64,000 nt of DNA, from NCBI RefSeq assembly GCF_026262505.1, contig NC_067205.1, positions 23,841,585 to 23,905,584 on the forward strand, in the 5' to 3' direction. This stretch comes from Trichomonas vaginalis G3. Its lineage: Eukaryota; Parabasalia; Trichomonadida; Trichomonadidae. Positions 29,857-39,331 of the stretch are shown piece after piece (positions within the stretch are counted from its first letter, which is position 1; the number at the start of each line of letters is the position of its first letter). Under the pieces are notes generated by a model. That model was given only the letters and a program-made list of their open reading frames with translations, was not told where the DNA came from and ran no database searches. Position numbers and translations under genes: made by a program.

Positions 29857-29862
29857 TTTAAT
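29857..29862 (+). repeat. left target site duplication of Polinton C
   Basis: TTTAAT directly before the left TIR, repeated directly after the right TIR at 45,951-45,956. A 6-base duplication is the length typical of Polintons. Confidence 0.9.
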
Positions 29863-30162
29863 AGTAGTATATGTTGAAGGGTTTTGTGACTTTTTTTGTA
29901 AACGTAAGAATTCATACATTTTTGAGCGATTTTGTATCATTTTTTTTTACATATGAAGTAAAAAATGTATGATTTTTACGGTTTTTATTCTTACGTTTTT
30001 GAATAAATCAAGATTTAAAAATTTTCAGAATCGTAAGAAATTTTCACTAAACCCATACATAATGAAATAAAAAAAAATTAAAAAAATAAAAAAATAAACT
30101 TTAAAAATTCATGTCTTACATTTTTTGAATAATTTATTTTTTTAATTCGTAAGAAAATGAGT
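29863..30162. repeat. left TIR of Polinton C, with embedded promoter
   Basis: A 300-bp arm inverse to 45,651-45,950. It runs through the start codon of the first gene (ATG at 30,157), so the whole upstream control region lies inside the TIR. It contains repeated CGTAAGAA words in both orientations (about 29,903, 29,990, 30,032 and 30,147) and A/T-runs. Confidence 0.95.
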
Positions 30163-30636
30163 GGATCAAGATTCGTAACCGTCAATCAATTAACGGATGC
30201 TCTTTCACCAATTCTTGAAAATGTTAAACAAGTAGATGTTTATTTCGATGATTATGTAGAAAGTTTATATTATAAAGGTAAGTTTAATATTAAACCTATC
30301 GCTTTTGCATTTGATAATAAATTAATTGAAAATGCAAAAATTTGGGAATTAATTCCGAATATTGAATTTATAACAAATATTAATGATAAATGGTTTAAAC
30401 GAATTCCAACCACAAAAGTTCTTTGTAAATTAATGATCAAAACTGAGGAAAAAGAATTTAACGGGTTTAAATATCATCCAAATAAAGTTTCAGAACTAGA
30501 AAATGAAAAACTTCAGAAAAAATTAAACGATAGACTTTCAAATGATCGTATTGAAAAAATAAATAAACTAGCAGAAGTTGCATTTAATAATGAAATATTT
30601 GATGAATATAACCTTGAACTCAGTGATGGACTTTAA
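30157..30636 (+). CDS. conserved Polinton protein, 159 aa
   Basis: An intact ORF beginning MSGSRFVTVNQLTDALSPIL. The N-terminal pattern FVTVN, VDVYF and FNIKPIAFAF matches the 139-residue protein of family 1 (4,525-4,944), so it is probably homologous across families. The C-terminal part is helical and charged. The function is unknown. The start codon lies inside the left TIR, and the mirror-image right TIR starts the unrelated gene at 45,656. It ends tail to tail with the next gene, overlapping by four bases within a GC-rich hairpin module. Confidence 0.7.
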   Translation: MSGSRFVTVNQLTDALSPILENVKQVDVYFDDYVESLYYKGKFNIKPIAFAFDNKLIENAKIWELIPNIEFITNINDKWFKRIPTTKVLCKLMIKTEEKEFNGFKYHPNKVSELENEKLQKKLNDRLSNDRIEKINKLAEVAFNNEIFDEYNLELSDGL

Positions 30637-31040
30637 GGACCTGGGCTCAACGAGTCATGATTTATGAAATCAATTATTTGATTCATTCGCTCTTCAATAA
30701 TTTCTATTCTTTTTGTTAAATCATCTATTTTCATTAATGAGGTGATTCTTGATTGAGGAATAGATTTCAAACTAACCACTCCTTTTATTTTTGAAATTTT
30801 GAATCCATGACCCTCCGGGTCTTGGACTCTGTCCTCAACTTTAAACATTTTATTCAATTTACATGTTGTCAATTCTTCAAATAATTTTTTATTGTTAGCA
30901 TAATAGTTATTAAATTCTTCAACAGATGAAAAAATTTTTATTTCAGTAATTGGTTTAACAACGTTTATTTTTTGTTGAACATTTTCACTTTCATTTATTT
31001 CTTCCTCCTCTGTTTCATTTATTTTTAAAATCGGTTTCAT
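30633..31040 (-). CDS. unknown protein with coiled-coil end, 135 aa
   Basis: Starts MKPILKINETEEEEINES: an acidic N-terminus, a folded-looking middle (CKLNKMFKVEDRV, KISKIKGVVSL) and a C-terminal coiled coil (IEIIEERMNQIIDFINH). The last residues (SLSPGP) and the middle phrase VQDPEG are encoded by GC-rich hairpin modules that recur in this element. No family is recognised. It is minus-strand among plus-strand neighbours. Confidence 0.55.
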   Translation of the reverse strand: MKPILKINETEEEEINESENVQQKINVVKPITEIKIFSSVEEFNNYYANNKKLFEELTTCKLNKMFKVEDRVQDPEGHGFKISKIKGVVSLKSIPQSRITSLMKIDDLTKRIEIIEERMNQIIDFINHDSLSPGP

Positions 31041-31106
31041 TTATCATTAAATAAAAATTAGAATATAAGTGATGAAATATATTTTTTAATTAATATTAAA
31101 TCAGAA

Positions 31107-31394
31107 ATGGCGGCAGGATTCTTTAAAAAATTATGGGATGGAATTAAGAAAGCTGCAGGTTGGGTTTATAAAAAGGTTATTAAACCTGTTGCAAACTTTT
31201 TGGCACCAGTAGCGAAAACGGCAGGAACTATCATAGGTGGAGTATTAGGTACTAAAGCAGGTAATCCGGCGATGGGAGCACAAGCAGGTAACGCAATTGG
31301 TGGAATTGCTGAAGGAATACTTAATAAAATAGGGGGTAATAGTGGAAAAATAAATAAATATTATTTTTATCTTAGTATCGGTTGTAGTCTTTGA
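31107..31394 (+). CDS. amphipathic minor virion-type peptide, 95 aa
   Basis: Starts MAAGFFKKLWDGIKKAAGWV, a basic amphipathic helix, followed by a Gly/Ala-rich hydrophobic stretch (TIIGGVLGTKAGNPAMGAQA). This resembles membrane-lytic or core minor virion peptides of Polinton/adenovirus-like viruses and the family 1 gene at 16,173-16,415. It directly precedes the capsid gene. The end near 31,394 adjoins an opposed related sequence, so the true C-terminus is uncertain. Confidence 0.6.
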   Translation: MAAGFFKKLWDGIKKAAGWVYKKVIKPVANFLAPVAKTAGTIIGGVLGTKAGNPAMGAQAGNAIGGIAEGILNKIGGNSGKINKYYFYLSIGCSL

Positions 31395-31590
31395 TAAACT
31401 TTTTCTCCTTTAATTAAAATTTCTCTTATTGGGGCAGCTTTTGGTGTTATTGATTCAGCAACGTCACTAATTGCTTCTTTATTCTTAAATATCCAATTTG
31501 CTCCTTTCTTCATTGTTTCCCAAACTTTATGCGCTCCTCTTTTTACTTTATCCCACAGTTTCTTAAAGATCCTGCAGCCATAGTTGATTA
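31365..31590 (-). pseudogene. opposed second amphipathic peptide gene (broken)
   Basis: The minus strand encodes a related basic amphipathic peptide (IFKKLWDKVKRGAHKVWETM, then KKGANWIFKNKEAISDV). Its opening bases closely match those of the plus-strand peptide gene at 31,107. It therefore looks like an inverted duplicate facing its sister gene tail to tail. It is broken. It probably had the same virion role as its sister. Confidence 0.5.
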
Positions 31591-31650
31591 TTTCATTAAA
31601 ATTAAAAATTCATTTTCATCTTTTAATTTTGATTTTTTATTTAATAATAA

Positions 31651-33290
31651 ATGACGACTAACTATTTGTGCCAAACACTAAACCGATTAATGGAAATGTA
31701 TTTCATTCATTCGAAAAGATAAATGAAATATTCGCAAAGAATGACGGTAGAAGATATTATAGAGAACTTGAAAGTTCATGCTATGACTCTGATGCTCCAT
31801 ATTTTGATGATAAACAAACTCATTTAAGAATTACAAATCCGGCTCATGATGTGAACCAATTAGGTGACACATATATTAAACGCAAAGTTAAAGCAACTCT
31901 AGTTTCAAATAAAGCTTTCACATGTGATGCCGCTTTTAAATGCATGCGTTTATTCGTTGGTTACAAATCATCAAATCAAAGCTTTAAACAATTAGAAGTA
32001 GAAACCGAAAGAGGTGATGCTGGTTATCTTCAGATGGATTGCGCCCGTGAATCTTTCGCATTTGCAACATATAAACCAAAATCAGAAAGGAAAGTTAAAA
32101 AGTTTGTTCATTCGTTATATAATAATGTTCAAAAATATGATAACTCAGTATGTGGTAAATATATTGACCCTTCAGAAGTTTTCAAGAAAGCAAATGAAGA
32201 AGTTGATATCACTTTTGATTTGATTATTCCGGTAAATGATTTGTTAGCATTTCAGGCGTTCGATGATTATCCTAAATCATTTGGTGAAATCATTCTTAAA
32301 TATTATGTTTTCAGGGATACTTTAGTATTTTGTCAGGTTGACCCGTTAAGAGTTGCTGATTTACAAAATTACGTTTATGAAAAGATAACTGATGAAAATT
32401 ATGAAAAGATTATGAATCATGTTTATAAATATGATCGCAAATTCCAACAAATCGGACTTCCTGCCAAATTAATTACAAGCTTAGCCGCTACATCTGCTGA
32501 CGCAACAGTTGATGACGTTATTATTTCATGCACAAAGATGGAAGTTTTAGAGGATAAATGCATTACACCAGGATACGGTTTAATTGAAGAATCAGTTAAA
32601 GCAATACCACGTTTATTCAGTAAGGAAGATCCATTCATGATTCCAGCTCAACATATTGACGTTCGTTCACTAAATGGAGGTTGCATCACTCCTGAAGGTA
32701 TCAGTTCAGATTTCTCATACGCTCTTCATAATGTTACAGATGTTGTGTTAGCATTTCCGAAGAATGCAATGCAAAGAACAGTTTTAGAAAATCCAATGCT
32801 TCGAGGTCTTCAGGTCACTATAGATTCCAGAAACTTCCCCGATCAAGCGATGACCACAGTGGGCGACATATTCTTTACACGTATGCTTCAAGCTTCTGAT
32901 TTAGATGGAGTGAATGAATGCACGGAAGAATACGAGGACTCATTAACTAGACCACTGAATGCAGATGATGGCACGCCATTAGCTAGAACATGGAAAGACC
33001 AAACTTCATTCTTATGCACTATTCCAGTTCAACGTGATGGAGCGGGTATATTCTTTGATGGATTAGAAACTTTCAACTCACAAGTTACAGTACAAGTGAA
33101 AGCTTATCCAATCATTCAGGGTGTAAATGACACTTACTGTTCAAAGGTGACAAATCCTCCTCAGGTTTGGTTTACTAGGACTACATATTGGACATGGACA
33201 CCGGATGAAGGTTTGAAATATCATCCAACAGGTACACCACCACAGTATAGAAGTTCATATGATGAAATATTGATGAATAGAAATGTATAA
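31651..33290 (+). pseudogene. Polinton C major capsid protein
   Basis: The ORF from 31,668 is open for 540 residues, beta-rich and without low complexity. Its length and its position directly before the packaging ATPase fit the double jelly-roll major capsid protein of Polintons. Family 1 has an equivalent of similar size (59,918-61,524), but the two share no easily seen motif, so the families are well diverged. The 5' end seems slightly broken; the rest looks whole. The likely start region is at about 31,651, behind an A/T-rich leader. Confidence 0.7.
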
Positions 33291-33314
33291 AATTATAAAT
33301 TTATTTTTGATTAA

Positions 33315-34130
33315 ATGGATTTAAATTCTGAAGAATTAGCAGGAGTATATAATACATACGTAGATGATATGATTAATGAAGCATTGAGTGATAATAGAAA
33401 TGCTCTATCTAAGGAAAAATTAATGAAAATTCCATATTCTGAATGTTACTTAAATTCAATCACTGCAGCAATTGGTAAACAAAATAAAGGTAAAACATTA
33501 ACGATATTAAAACAAATTATCATTATTGCTAACACTTCCCCCCATTCACATGTGTTAATTTATATCAACCGTTCAGGTTCACCTTCAGATGATACATTTG
33601 AATCTTTAAAGCATTTAATCAAAATTCCAATTATTTATTTATCACAAGAAGAAGCAGAAGATTATTTAAAAAACTTTTTAATGTATAAAGAATTATATAA
33701 TACAATCAAGAAGCAAGGATTAGAGGATAAAATTATTGATAAACAACGGGATGAATTATTTGAAACACTTTCTATTTCAAATTTTGATAGAGAATTTTTG
33801 CATTCACTCATTTTTCTAGATGATGCGGTGAAATCAAAACTAATAACAAATGAGAAATCATATTTTAATCAGTTATTAACTCAATGTCGACACATTCAGT
33901 GTTCATTCTTCATGGCTGTTCAATACTTCAAAGCATTAAGCACAAACATTAAATCAAATCTATCAACACTTTTCATTTTCAGTGGTTTTAGTCGTCAACA
34001 GTTGAACGTTATGCTTTATCAAGTGAATTTACCAATGAGCATTAATGAACTTTACACACAATATCAACAATTAGGTGAACATGGAAAAATAATAGTTGAT
34101 TTAAATAAAGGATGTGTTAAATTTGATTAA
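33315..34130 (+). CDS. FtsK/A32-like genome-packaging ATPase
   Basis: 271 residues, open. Walker A is AAIGKQNKGKTLT near residue 53 and Walker B is SLIFLDDA near residue 164, followed by CRHIQCSFFMAVQYFKAL, whose conserved Gln lies where A32-type ATPases have their sensor. The order matches the family 1 ATPase (5,468-6,343). It would pump the element's DNA into the capsid. It starts 25 bases after the capsid stop, behind an A/T-rich leader, so a common late expression programme is likely. Confidence 0.8.
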   Translation: MDLNSEELAGVYNTYVDDMINEALSDNRNALSKEKLMKIPYSECYLNSITAAIGKQNKGKTLTILKQIIIIANTSPHSHVLIYINRSGSPSDDTFESLKHLIKIPIIYLSQEEAEDYLKNFLMYKELYNTIKKQGLEDKIIDKQRDELFETLSISNFDREFLHSLIFLDDAVKSKLITNEKSYFNQLLTQCRHIQCSFFMAVQYFKALSTNIKSNLSTLFIFSGFSRQQLNVMLYQVNLPMSINELYTQYQQLGEHGKIIVDLNKGCVKFD

Positions 34131-34170
34131 CTTTTTATAATTAATTTTTATTTTTTATTTATAATTAAAC

Positions 34171-35073
34171 ATGACAGAAATAGCAAATCTTTTACAGGTT
34201 CCATTAAAACAGGGGACAAACAAAAAGGGGGGTGTGTATAATAGAACTATGAAAGTTCCTGATGGAATGAAAGAATTAGTCCACATTGTTGCCGGTCTTC
34301 AAAAAGATGTTAAACAAATGAGAAACGTTTTAACATTACCAGAAGCTCAAGCATATGCCAAACGTCACGGACCAAATTGGGAAGCACACGAAGCAGACAT
34401 TACGGGTCCAAATGGAAAACCTGATGGAATAAATGAAGTTTTCGTTACTGATGGTCAAGGAAATATTAAAGTCATAAATGGGTATAAATTAACAATGACG
34501 GATTATCCTAAACGTAAAGCATATAATGAACATTATCCTATGCAATTTGATGAAAATGGAAAAGCTGTTAAACAATACATTGGAGAAGGTGAAAATGGTC
34601 CAATTAATTCATACCGTCATAATCCATATTCTTACTTCAATGAAGAATTAAATGCTATTGAAGAGGGACCGGATGGATTACCACGATATTCTAACCAGTT
34701 TGATGGTCAATATGCAAATTTGAGATCTGAAATTCCAGCTAAGAAATTCTTTAAAGTTGCTTTATTCGATCCAGTTTTCGCAAATGTTAAAGATGAACTT
34801 AAACAGCAATTCCAACCAATTATAGTAGCAAGAATTGCATCAGGTGCTTTATCTCAAGCATTCAAAGATTTAATTAAGAAACCATTATATCAGCAACGAG
34901 GTTTAACTTATGATTTAGTTAAGGAATCAGATAAAAGAAAATTTGAGAAATCAAATGATTATAAGAATGCAATTAATGAATATATTCGGTCTATTAATTT
35001 CGATGAAAATGCTAAAAATCAACTTCATGAACAAATACAGGAAATAATAGATTCAAAAGTTCCAGCAAAATAA
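34171..35073 (+). CDS. conserved Polinton protein, 300 aa
   Basis: An intact ORF beginning [21 protein letters not shown] central block is striking ([16 protein letters not shown], then [12 protein letters not shown], then [13 protein letters not shown]) and reads like a strongly conserved viral motif. I recall similar blocks in Polinton structural-cluster proteins, but cannot name the family with certainty. The C-terminal half is helical. Its place between the ATPase and the CCG protein suggests a virion component. No equivalent was identified in family 1. Confidence 0.6.
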   Translation: MTEIANLLQVPLKQGTNKKGGVYNRTMKVPDGMKELVHIVAGLQKDVKQMRNVLTLPEAQAYAKRHGPNWEAHEADITGPNGKPDGINEVFVTDGQGNIKVINGYKLTMTDYPKRKAYNEHYPMQFDENGKAVKQYIGEGENGPINSYRHNPYSYFNEELNAIEEGPDGLPRYSNQFDGQYANLRSEIPAKKFFKVALFDPVFANVKDELKQQFQPIIVARIASGALSQAFKDLIKKPLYQQRGLTYDLVKESDKRKFEKSNDYKNAINEYIRSINFDENAKNQLHEQIQEIIDSKVPAK

Positions 35074-35105
35074 AAGTTTAAATATATTTTTTTATTCGAT
35101 TATAA

Positions 35106-35762
35106 ATGAGAAGACGTTTCACTAGTCAAAAGAACACTAACGCAAAAGCAGAGATTACGGTTGGTTATAATGTAAATGATGATAAATCACGAATTATTCA
35201 AAATGTTAAAGTTAATGTTAGTCCTGAATTAACAAGGTCAGCAACTCAACCAAATTTATTAACTCGTGACTTACCGAAGAATGAGGAAGAGCAAAATAAA
35301 GAAGATGGAGACCCAATCATTTTATCTGAACCCGGTAAAGAACCTGTTGAAATTCCCACTTATCCAACATACCCAGCACCACTTGATAACCCATATAAAA
35401 TAGACATTAATTCTGAATTAATGAAAATATATCGCGATATCATAATTAATAATTATGATTCAATAATAAATTTAATTGATCAATCTGGTTTAATTATTTT
35501 ACCTTATGAATCATTAATTCACATTATCGCCATTCTTTGTGATGTTCAAGATTCAGACGTTAAGATTCAATTTTTCATAGATGATGAGGTTTCATGCTGC
35601 GGAACAGTTGCAAAAATAAATCCTATAAAGGATATTAGCACAATTAAGATATCAAAGAACGGAACAACAACTGAACTTCATTTAACATATAATGATATTT
35701 ATAATAAAATAGTTGATGAATATAAAATATCACTTGAAAAATTCTTTGTTAAGGCTATTTAA
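35106..35762 (+). CDS. CCG-motif Polinton protein, 218 aa
   Basis: An intact ORF. The N-terminal 100 residues are disordered and Pro-rich. The C-terminal part (ILPYESLIHIIAILCDVQDS, then EVSCCGTVAKI and TTTELHLTYNDIYNKI) matches the C-terminal part of the family 1 protein at 61,854-62,420 in order and spacing. Because the two families are otherwise far apart, this is a core but unnamed gene, probably structural. It overlaps the next, convergent gene by four bases at the stop codons. Confidence 0.65.
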   Translation: MRRRFTSQKNTNAKAEITVGYNVNDDKSRIIQNVKVNVSPELTRSATQPNLLTRDLPKNEEEQNKEDGDPIILSEPGKEPVEIPTYPTYPAPLDNPYKIDINSELMKIYRDIIINNYDSIINLIDQSGLIILPYESLIHIIAILCDVQDSDVKIQFFIDDEVSCCGTVAKINPIKDISTIKISKNGTTTELHLTYNDIYNKIVDEYKISLEKFFVKAI

Positions 35763-36238
35763 TATTCAAGCATTAACATTATTGAATAATAATCCTTTGA
35801 ATCATAATCAATAATAATTGACCTTTCACCAGTTTCTATCGTTTGTTTTATTTCTTTTTGTTCCCCACTATCCGGATCGGTCATTGTAATTGTTTTTGTT
35901 ATAGTATCAGCTTTATCTTTAACTTCAATCTTTTTTCCATCAGGATATTTAAACCAAAATTCCAAAAATTCGATATTGTCAATCTGTTCATATTTTAATC
36001 TATCAATTACATTTTTAATACCATCTGAAAATCTTATGAAATGGTCATTATATGGGTTTGATTGAACTAAATTTGAATGAAGTGAAATATAACCCGATGA
36101 TGAATATGACATTGACTCATATTTTCTGAAAACACTAAAATTTATAACATGAATGAATTTCTTATTCGTTGAATTTATGAATTCTTGAGGTAATCTTATT
36201 CTAGTTTTATTTATCACTGGAAAATAACGCTTTACCAT
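35759..36238 (-). CDS. unknown beta-rich protein, 159 aa
   Basis: Starts MVKRYFPVINKTRIRLPQEF, is rich in beta-strand residues, with Ser/Tyr-rich loops (SMSYSSSGYISLHSNLVQ). It may be related to the N-terminal half of the family 1 paralogue pair (10,194-11,053 and 15,322-16,168), which shows a similar order of hydrophobic strands, but the similarity is weak. It is divergent from the gene at 36,260, with only 21 bases between starts. Confidence 0.5.
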   Translation of the reverse strand: MVKRYFPVINKTRIRLPQEFINSTNKKFIHVINFSVFRKYESMSYSSSGYISLHSNLVQSNPYNDHFIRFSDGIKNVIDRLKYEQIDNIEFLEFWFKYPDGKKIEVKDKADTITKTITMTDPDSGEQKEIKQTIETGERSIIIDYDSKDYYSIMLMLEY

Positions 36239-36259
36239 ATTTTTAATCGTAATAAAAAA

Positions 36260-36994
36260 ATGTCAATTATCAATATTATTTCGAATAATAACTGTGAATT
36301 AAATTTAACAGTTAGTGGAATTTATAATGTTACTCTCGTTTCTGTGAGTGGTAAATTTAATCCCATTCTTTTAAACCCTTCAGATTATATATCATTTATT
36401 AAAGATGACCTTGAGCCGCATAGCGGGGTCGTAGACCTAAAAACATATGATATGTATATAAATAATGTGATAACGAAATGGGATATTAACATGATTTTAA
36501 GTTATTTAAATGAATCATTTATCGTATGGTATGAAGAAAATTTTAAATCAAAACCCGATAAACTTTTTGAACTTGATGAAATAAATAACCTTATTAAATT
36601 TCCGCTGAAAATTAAATTTTGTACTCCTCATCTTCGTTCATTGTTGGGGATATTAAATTTTGAAAAAGATGTTGGGGATGTTTTGTATTCTGACACTGGT
36701 TCTAATTTCATTTTAATCAAATGTGATAAAGTTAATACCCCAATGAGATTTTCACATCAAACATTAGACCCTAACTCTTACCCATCAATACAAAACATTT
36801 TATCCATCAACTTAAACACATTTTCTTTATCATATCCGTTTCAATTATCCGGGAATTCATTTATTCTTCATTCAAAAGATTTATCAAATATTAAATTTAG
36901 AATAACTGACCTATTTGATTGTGATTTAGAATTTATGAATGAAATATTATGGCAATTTCAAATAGAGAAAATAGCTGATGAGATAACAGATTAA
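36260..36994 (+). CDS. candidate minor capsid (penton-like) protein, 244 aa
   Basis: An intact ORF starting MSIINIISNNNCELNLTVSG, strongly beta-rich, with the ending DCDLEFMNEILWQFQIEKI. Size and position just before the fibre gene fit the single jelly-roll vertex protein of Polintons, which would anchor the fibre. I see no diagnostic motif, so the call is by context. A GC-rich hairpin module is embedded in frame at 36,407-36,437 (reads LEPHSGVVD). Confidence 0.45.
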   Translation: MSIINIISNNNCELNLTVSGIYNVTLVSVSGKFNPILLNPSDYISFIKDDLEPHSGVVDLKTYDMYINNVITKWDINMILSYLNESFIVWYEENFKSKPDKLFELDEINNLIKFPLKIKFCTPHLRSLLGILNFEKDVGDVLYSDTGSNFILIKCDKVNTPMRFSHQTLDPNSYPSIQNILSINLNTFSLSYPFQLSGNSFILHSKDLSNIKFRITDLFDCDLEFMNEILWQFQIEKIADEITD

Positions 36995-37014
36995 ATATTT
37001 TTAAATCATAATAA

Positions 37015-38798
37015 ATGATTAAACAACAGCAACCACAGCAACTTAAGGCACAAAGCACCCAGGTCCTTCAGACCATTACATACGCCACATATGCATATAA
37101 TTCAAAGACGGCAGAACAAACGCAAAGGTTGAAATATGGAGATTTGGAGATAGTATTGAAAAATGACCATTTTGAATTCGTTTGCAAAGGTGGTGCAGTG
37201 ATATCAAATATAAAAGAAATTTTATTTATGAATTCAAAAATTAAAGGTATAACGGATGATATAACATCAATTCCACCAGAAGAACAGAGATATTACGCAT
37301 TAAATGCATTTCCTAAAGTTTTGAAGATTGGAAGATTTAATTTAAATGAGGAATTCATAAAAGGTTTCCTAAATGACATAATGAAGAAGGCAGATAAGGG
37401 ATTTGTGGCTAGTGAATTAATGAAGAAGGCAGATAAGGGATTTGTGGCTAGTGAATTAATGAAGAAGGCAGATAAGGAATATGTTAATGAAAAAGATAAT
37501 GAAATTATAGAAAGGGTTGAATGGTATCATGAACGGACATCGAAGATTCTTAAAACTAAAGCTGATACAGGATGGGTTTCAGAATGTTTAGACCTTAAAG
37601 CAGATAAAACTTATGTTAACAATGAGTTAGAGAAGAAGGCAGATAAGGAATATGTGGATAGTGAGTTAGCAAAGAAAGCAGATATATCATTTGTTAACGA
37701 TGAGTTAGCAAAGAAAGCAGATATATCATTTGTTAACGATGAGTTAGCAAAGAAAGCAGATATATCATTTGTTAACGAAATATACCAAAGTTTAGTTGGA
37801 ACAAAAAATATTGAAACTATTGTTGGCGACTTTTCTGTCAATGAAGAAAACAAATATTTTAGATGGGAGTTTGTACAGTCCTTAAGAAATGGTATACGGT
37901 ATAAACTCATTCCGAAAAATAACAATGAAATGTATGTAGGCTATATAAAGAATAATGGCACACAAGTTAAAGTTCCATTAGACAACAACTGCTACTTAAA
38001 CTTATATGGAGACGAACAAAAGAAATATTTAAGAGTTTATGAAATGACGGATATGACAGATATGACATTGTCTAACGTAGCTCCAGCACCGTATTATTAT
38101 GACTATGGTGTTGACGCACATGTAGACCCAAAAAAGCAAACATTATATTTAGAATATTATAGATATAAAAGATATAATGCAATAGAAAAAACGAGAATAG
38201 TATACTATTATGAAGATGACAAAAATAAATATTATAGTCAAGATTTTACATACCCTGAAAACATAAGATTATATTATAAAAAATATTCTGACACAAACCA
38301 GAAGAAACCCGAAATAGTTACACTATATTTTAAGTTCAAAAGAGACAATCCTATAATATCTCATATGTTTGATTTAATGAACCCAGTAGGTTTCTATTTA
38401 TACATCTATGGATGTGAGAGGTCCTCAAGCAATGTTTGGTGTTGGTGCATGGGAACAAATAGTCGACAGTTTTTGTATTGTGCAAACTCTTCAAAGGAAA
38501 CAGGGGAAGTAAAACGATTACAGGTGAAAATTTACCTGCACACAGTCACTACATAGATTTAAGCACATCTCAAGCAGGTTGGCATAAGCATAGATATTGG
38601 GATTGGTCAGGAATGACAAAAGGTAAAGGATATGATGTTAAAGATGATGTTAAATTTGCCATAAATTGTTACTGGAGTGACACTCAGGGAGAAGGAAACC
38701 ATACACATCGCGTTTCAGGATATACGCAAACAACGGGACAAAGTAAAGAATACATGCCACCATTTATGACTGTATTCGCATGGTATAGAGTTCAATGA
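37015..38798 (+). pseudogene. fibre / receptor-binding protein with phage-collar-like tip
   Basis: The first ORF (37,015-38,556) has a globular start, then 13-residue repeats (MKKADKGFVASEL twice, KKADISFVNDELA three times) that should form a trimeric coiled coil, then a beta-rich part. The tip (in the ORF ending 38,798) includes LPAHSHYI, WHKHRYW, THRVSGY and MPPFMTVFAWYR, the layout of phage tail-collar domains. The tip and part of the stalk are nearly the same in DNA as in Polinton A (14,017-15,303). The copy is broken, about one break. It would bind the host surface. Confidence 0.75.
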
Positions 38799-38877
38799 AC
38801 GCTCAATGTTTGTGAAACAAACTTTAGGAGCTCCAAAAGAGCAAACGACATAATTTAAATTTTTATTTTTATCATAA

Positions 38878-39042
38878 ATGAATACCCCACAAGCTCAAAA
38901 TTTACCACGAATCATAACAAGGGAGGAAATGATAAAAATGATGCAAGAACATGTTAAAAATAACAAACCACTAAAATTGAGAAAATGTGGTTATGCAGTA
39001 ATGATGGAAAGAGAGATGTTGTCGAAGAGGAATAAAAATTAA
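38878..39042 (+). CDS. small basic protein, 54 aa
   Basis: An open ORF too short for routine listing: it begins MNTPQAQNLPRIITREEM and ends EMLSKRNKN. It stands behind the A/T-rich leader used by other genes in this element (a T-run, then ATCATAAATG). The protein is helical and basic. It is the last plus-strand gene before the minus-strand replication genes. The function is unknown. Confidence 0.5.
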   Translation: MNTPQAQNLPRIITREEMIKMMQEHVKNNKPLKLRKCGYAVMMEREMLSKRNKN

Positions 39043-39119
39043 ATTTGGATAGAGTTTAAAAATTCATCTTTATTAAATTCATCTCTTCCAATCAATTTAT
39101 TTATTCTATTAAATTCTTT

Positions 39120-39311
39120 TTATTTTGCTTCACTCAGTTTAAGGATTGAACGATAAGTTTCTAATTTTTCGATTATTTCTTTCCTCTCTTTATCGTTTTC
39201 AACCCCACCGCATTGTGGCTTCTTTTTGTAATAGCATATTTTTGATTTAATTCTGTTTAGTTTCTTTTTATATTCATTGTCTGGACTCTTGGATGCTTCG
39301 TTGTCACTCAT
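39120..39311 (-). CDS. small basic protein, 63 aa
   Basis: Starts MSDNEASKSPDNEYKKKLNR; it is a lysine-rich helical protein with CYYKKKPQCGG in the middle. Its leader carries TTCGTAAGAA directly before the start codon, the same word found in the TIRs just before the first codons of both terminal genes, so it may share their regulation. No family is recognised. Confidence 0.5.
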   Translation of the reverse strand: MSDNEASKSPDNEYKKKLNRIKSKICYYKKKPQCGGVENDKERKEIIEKLETYRSILKLSEAK

Positions 39312-39331
39312 TTCTTACGAAATAAAAAAAA

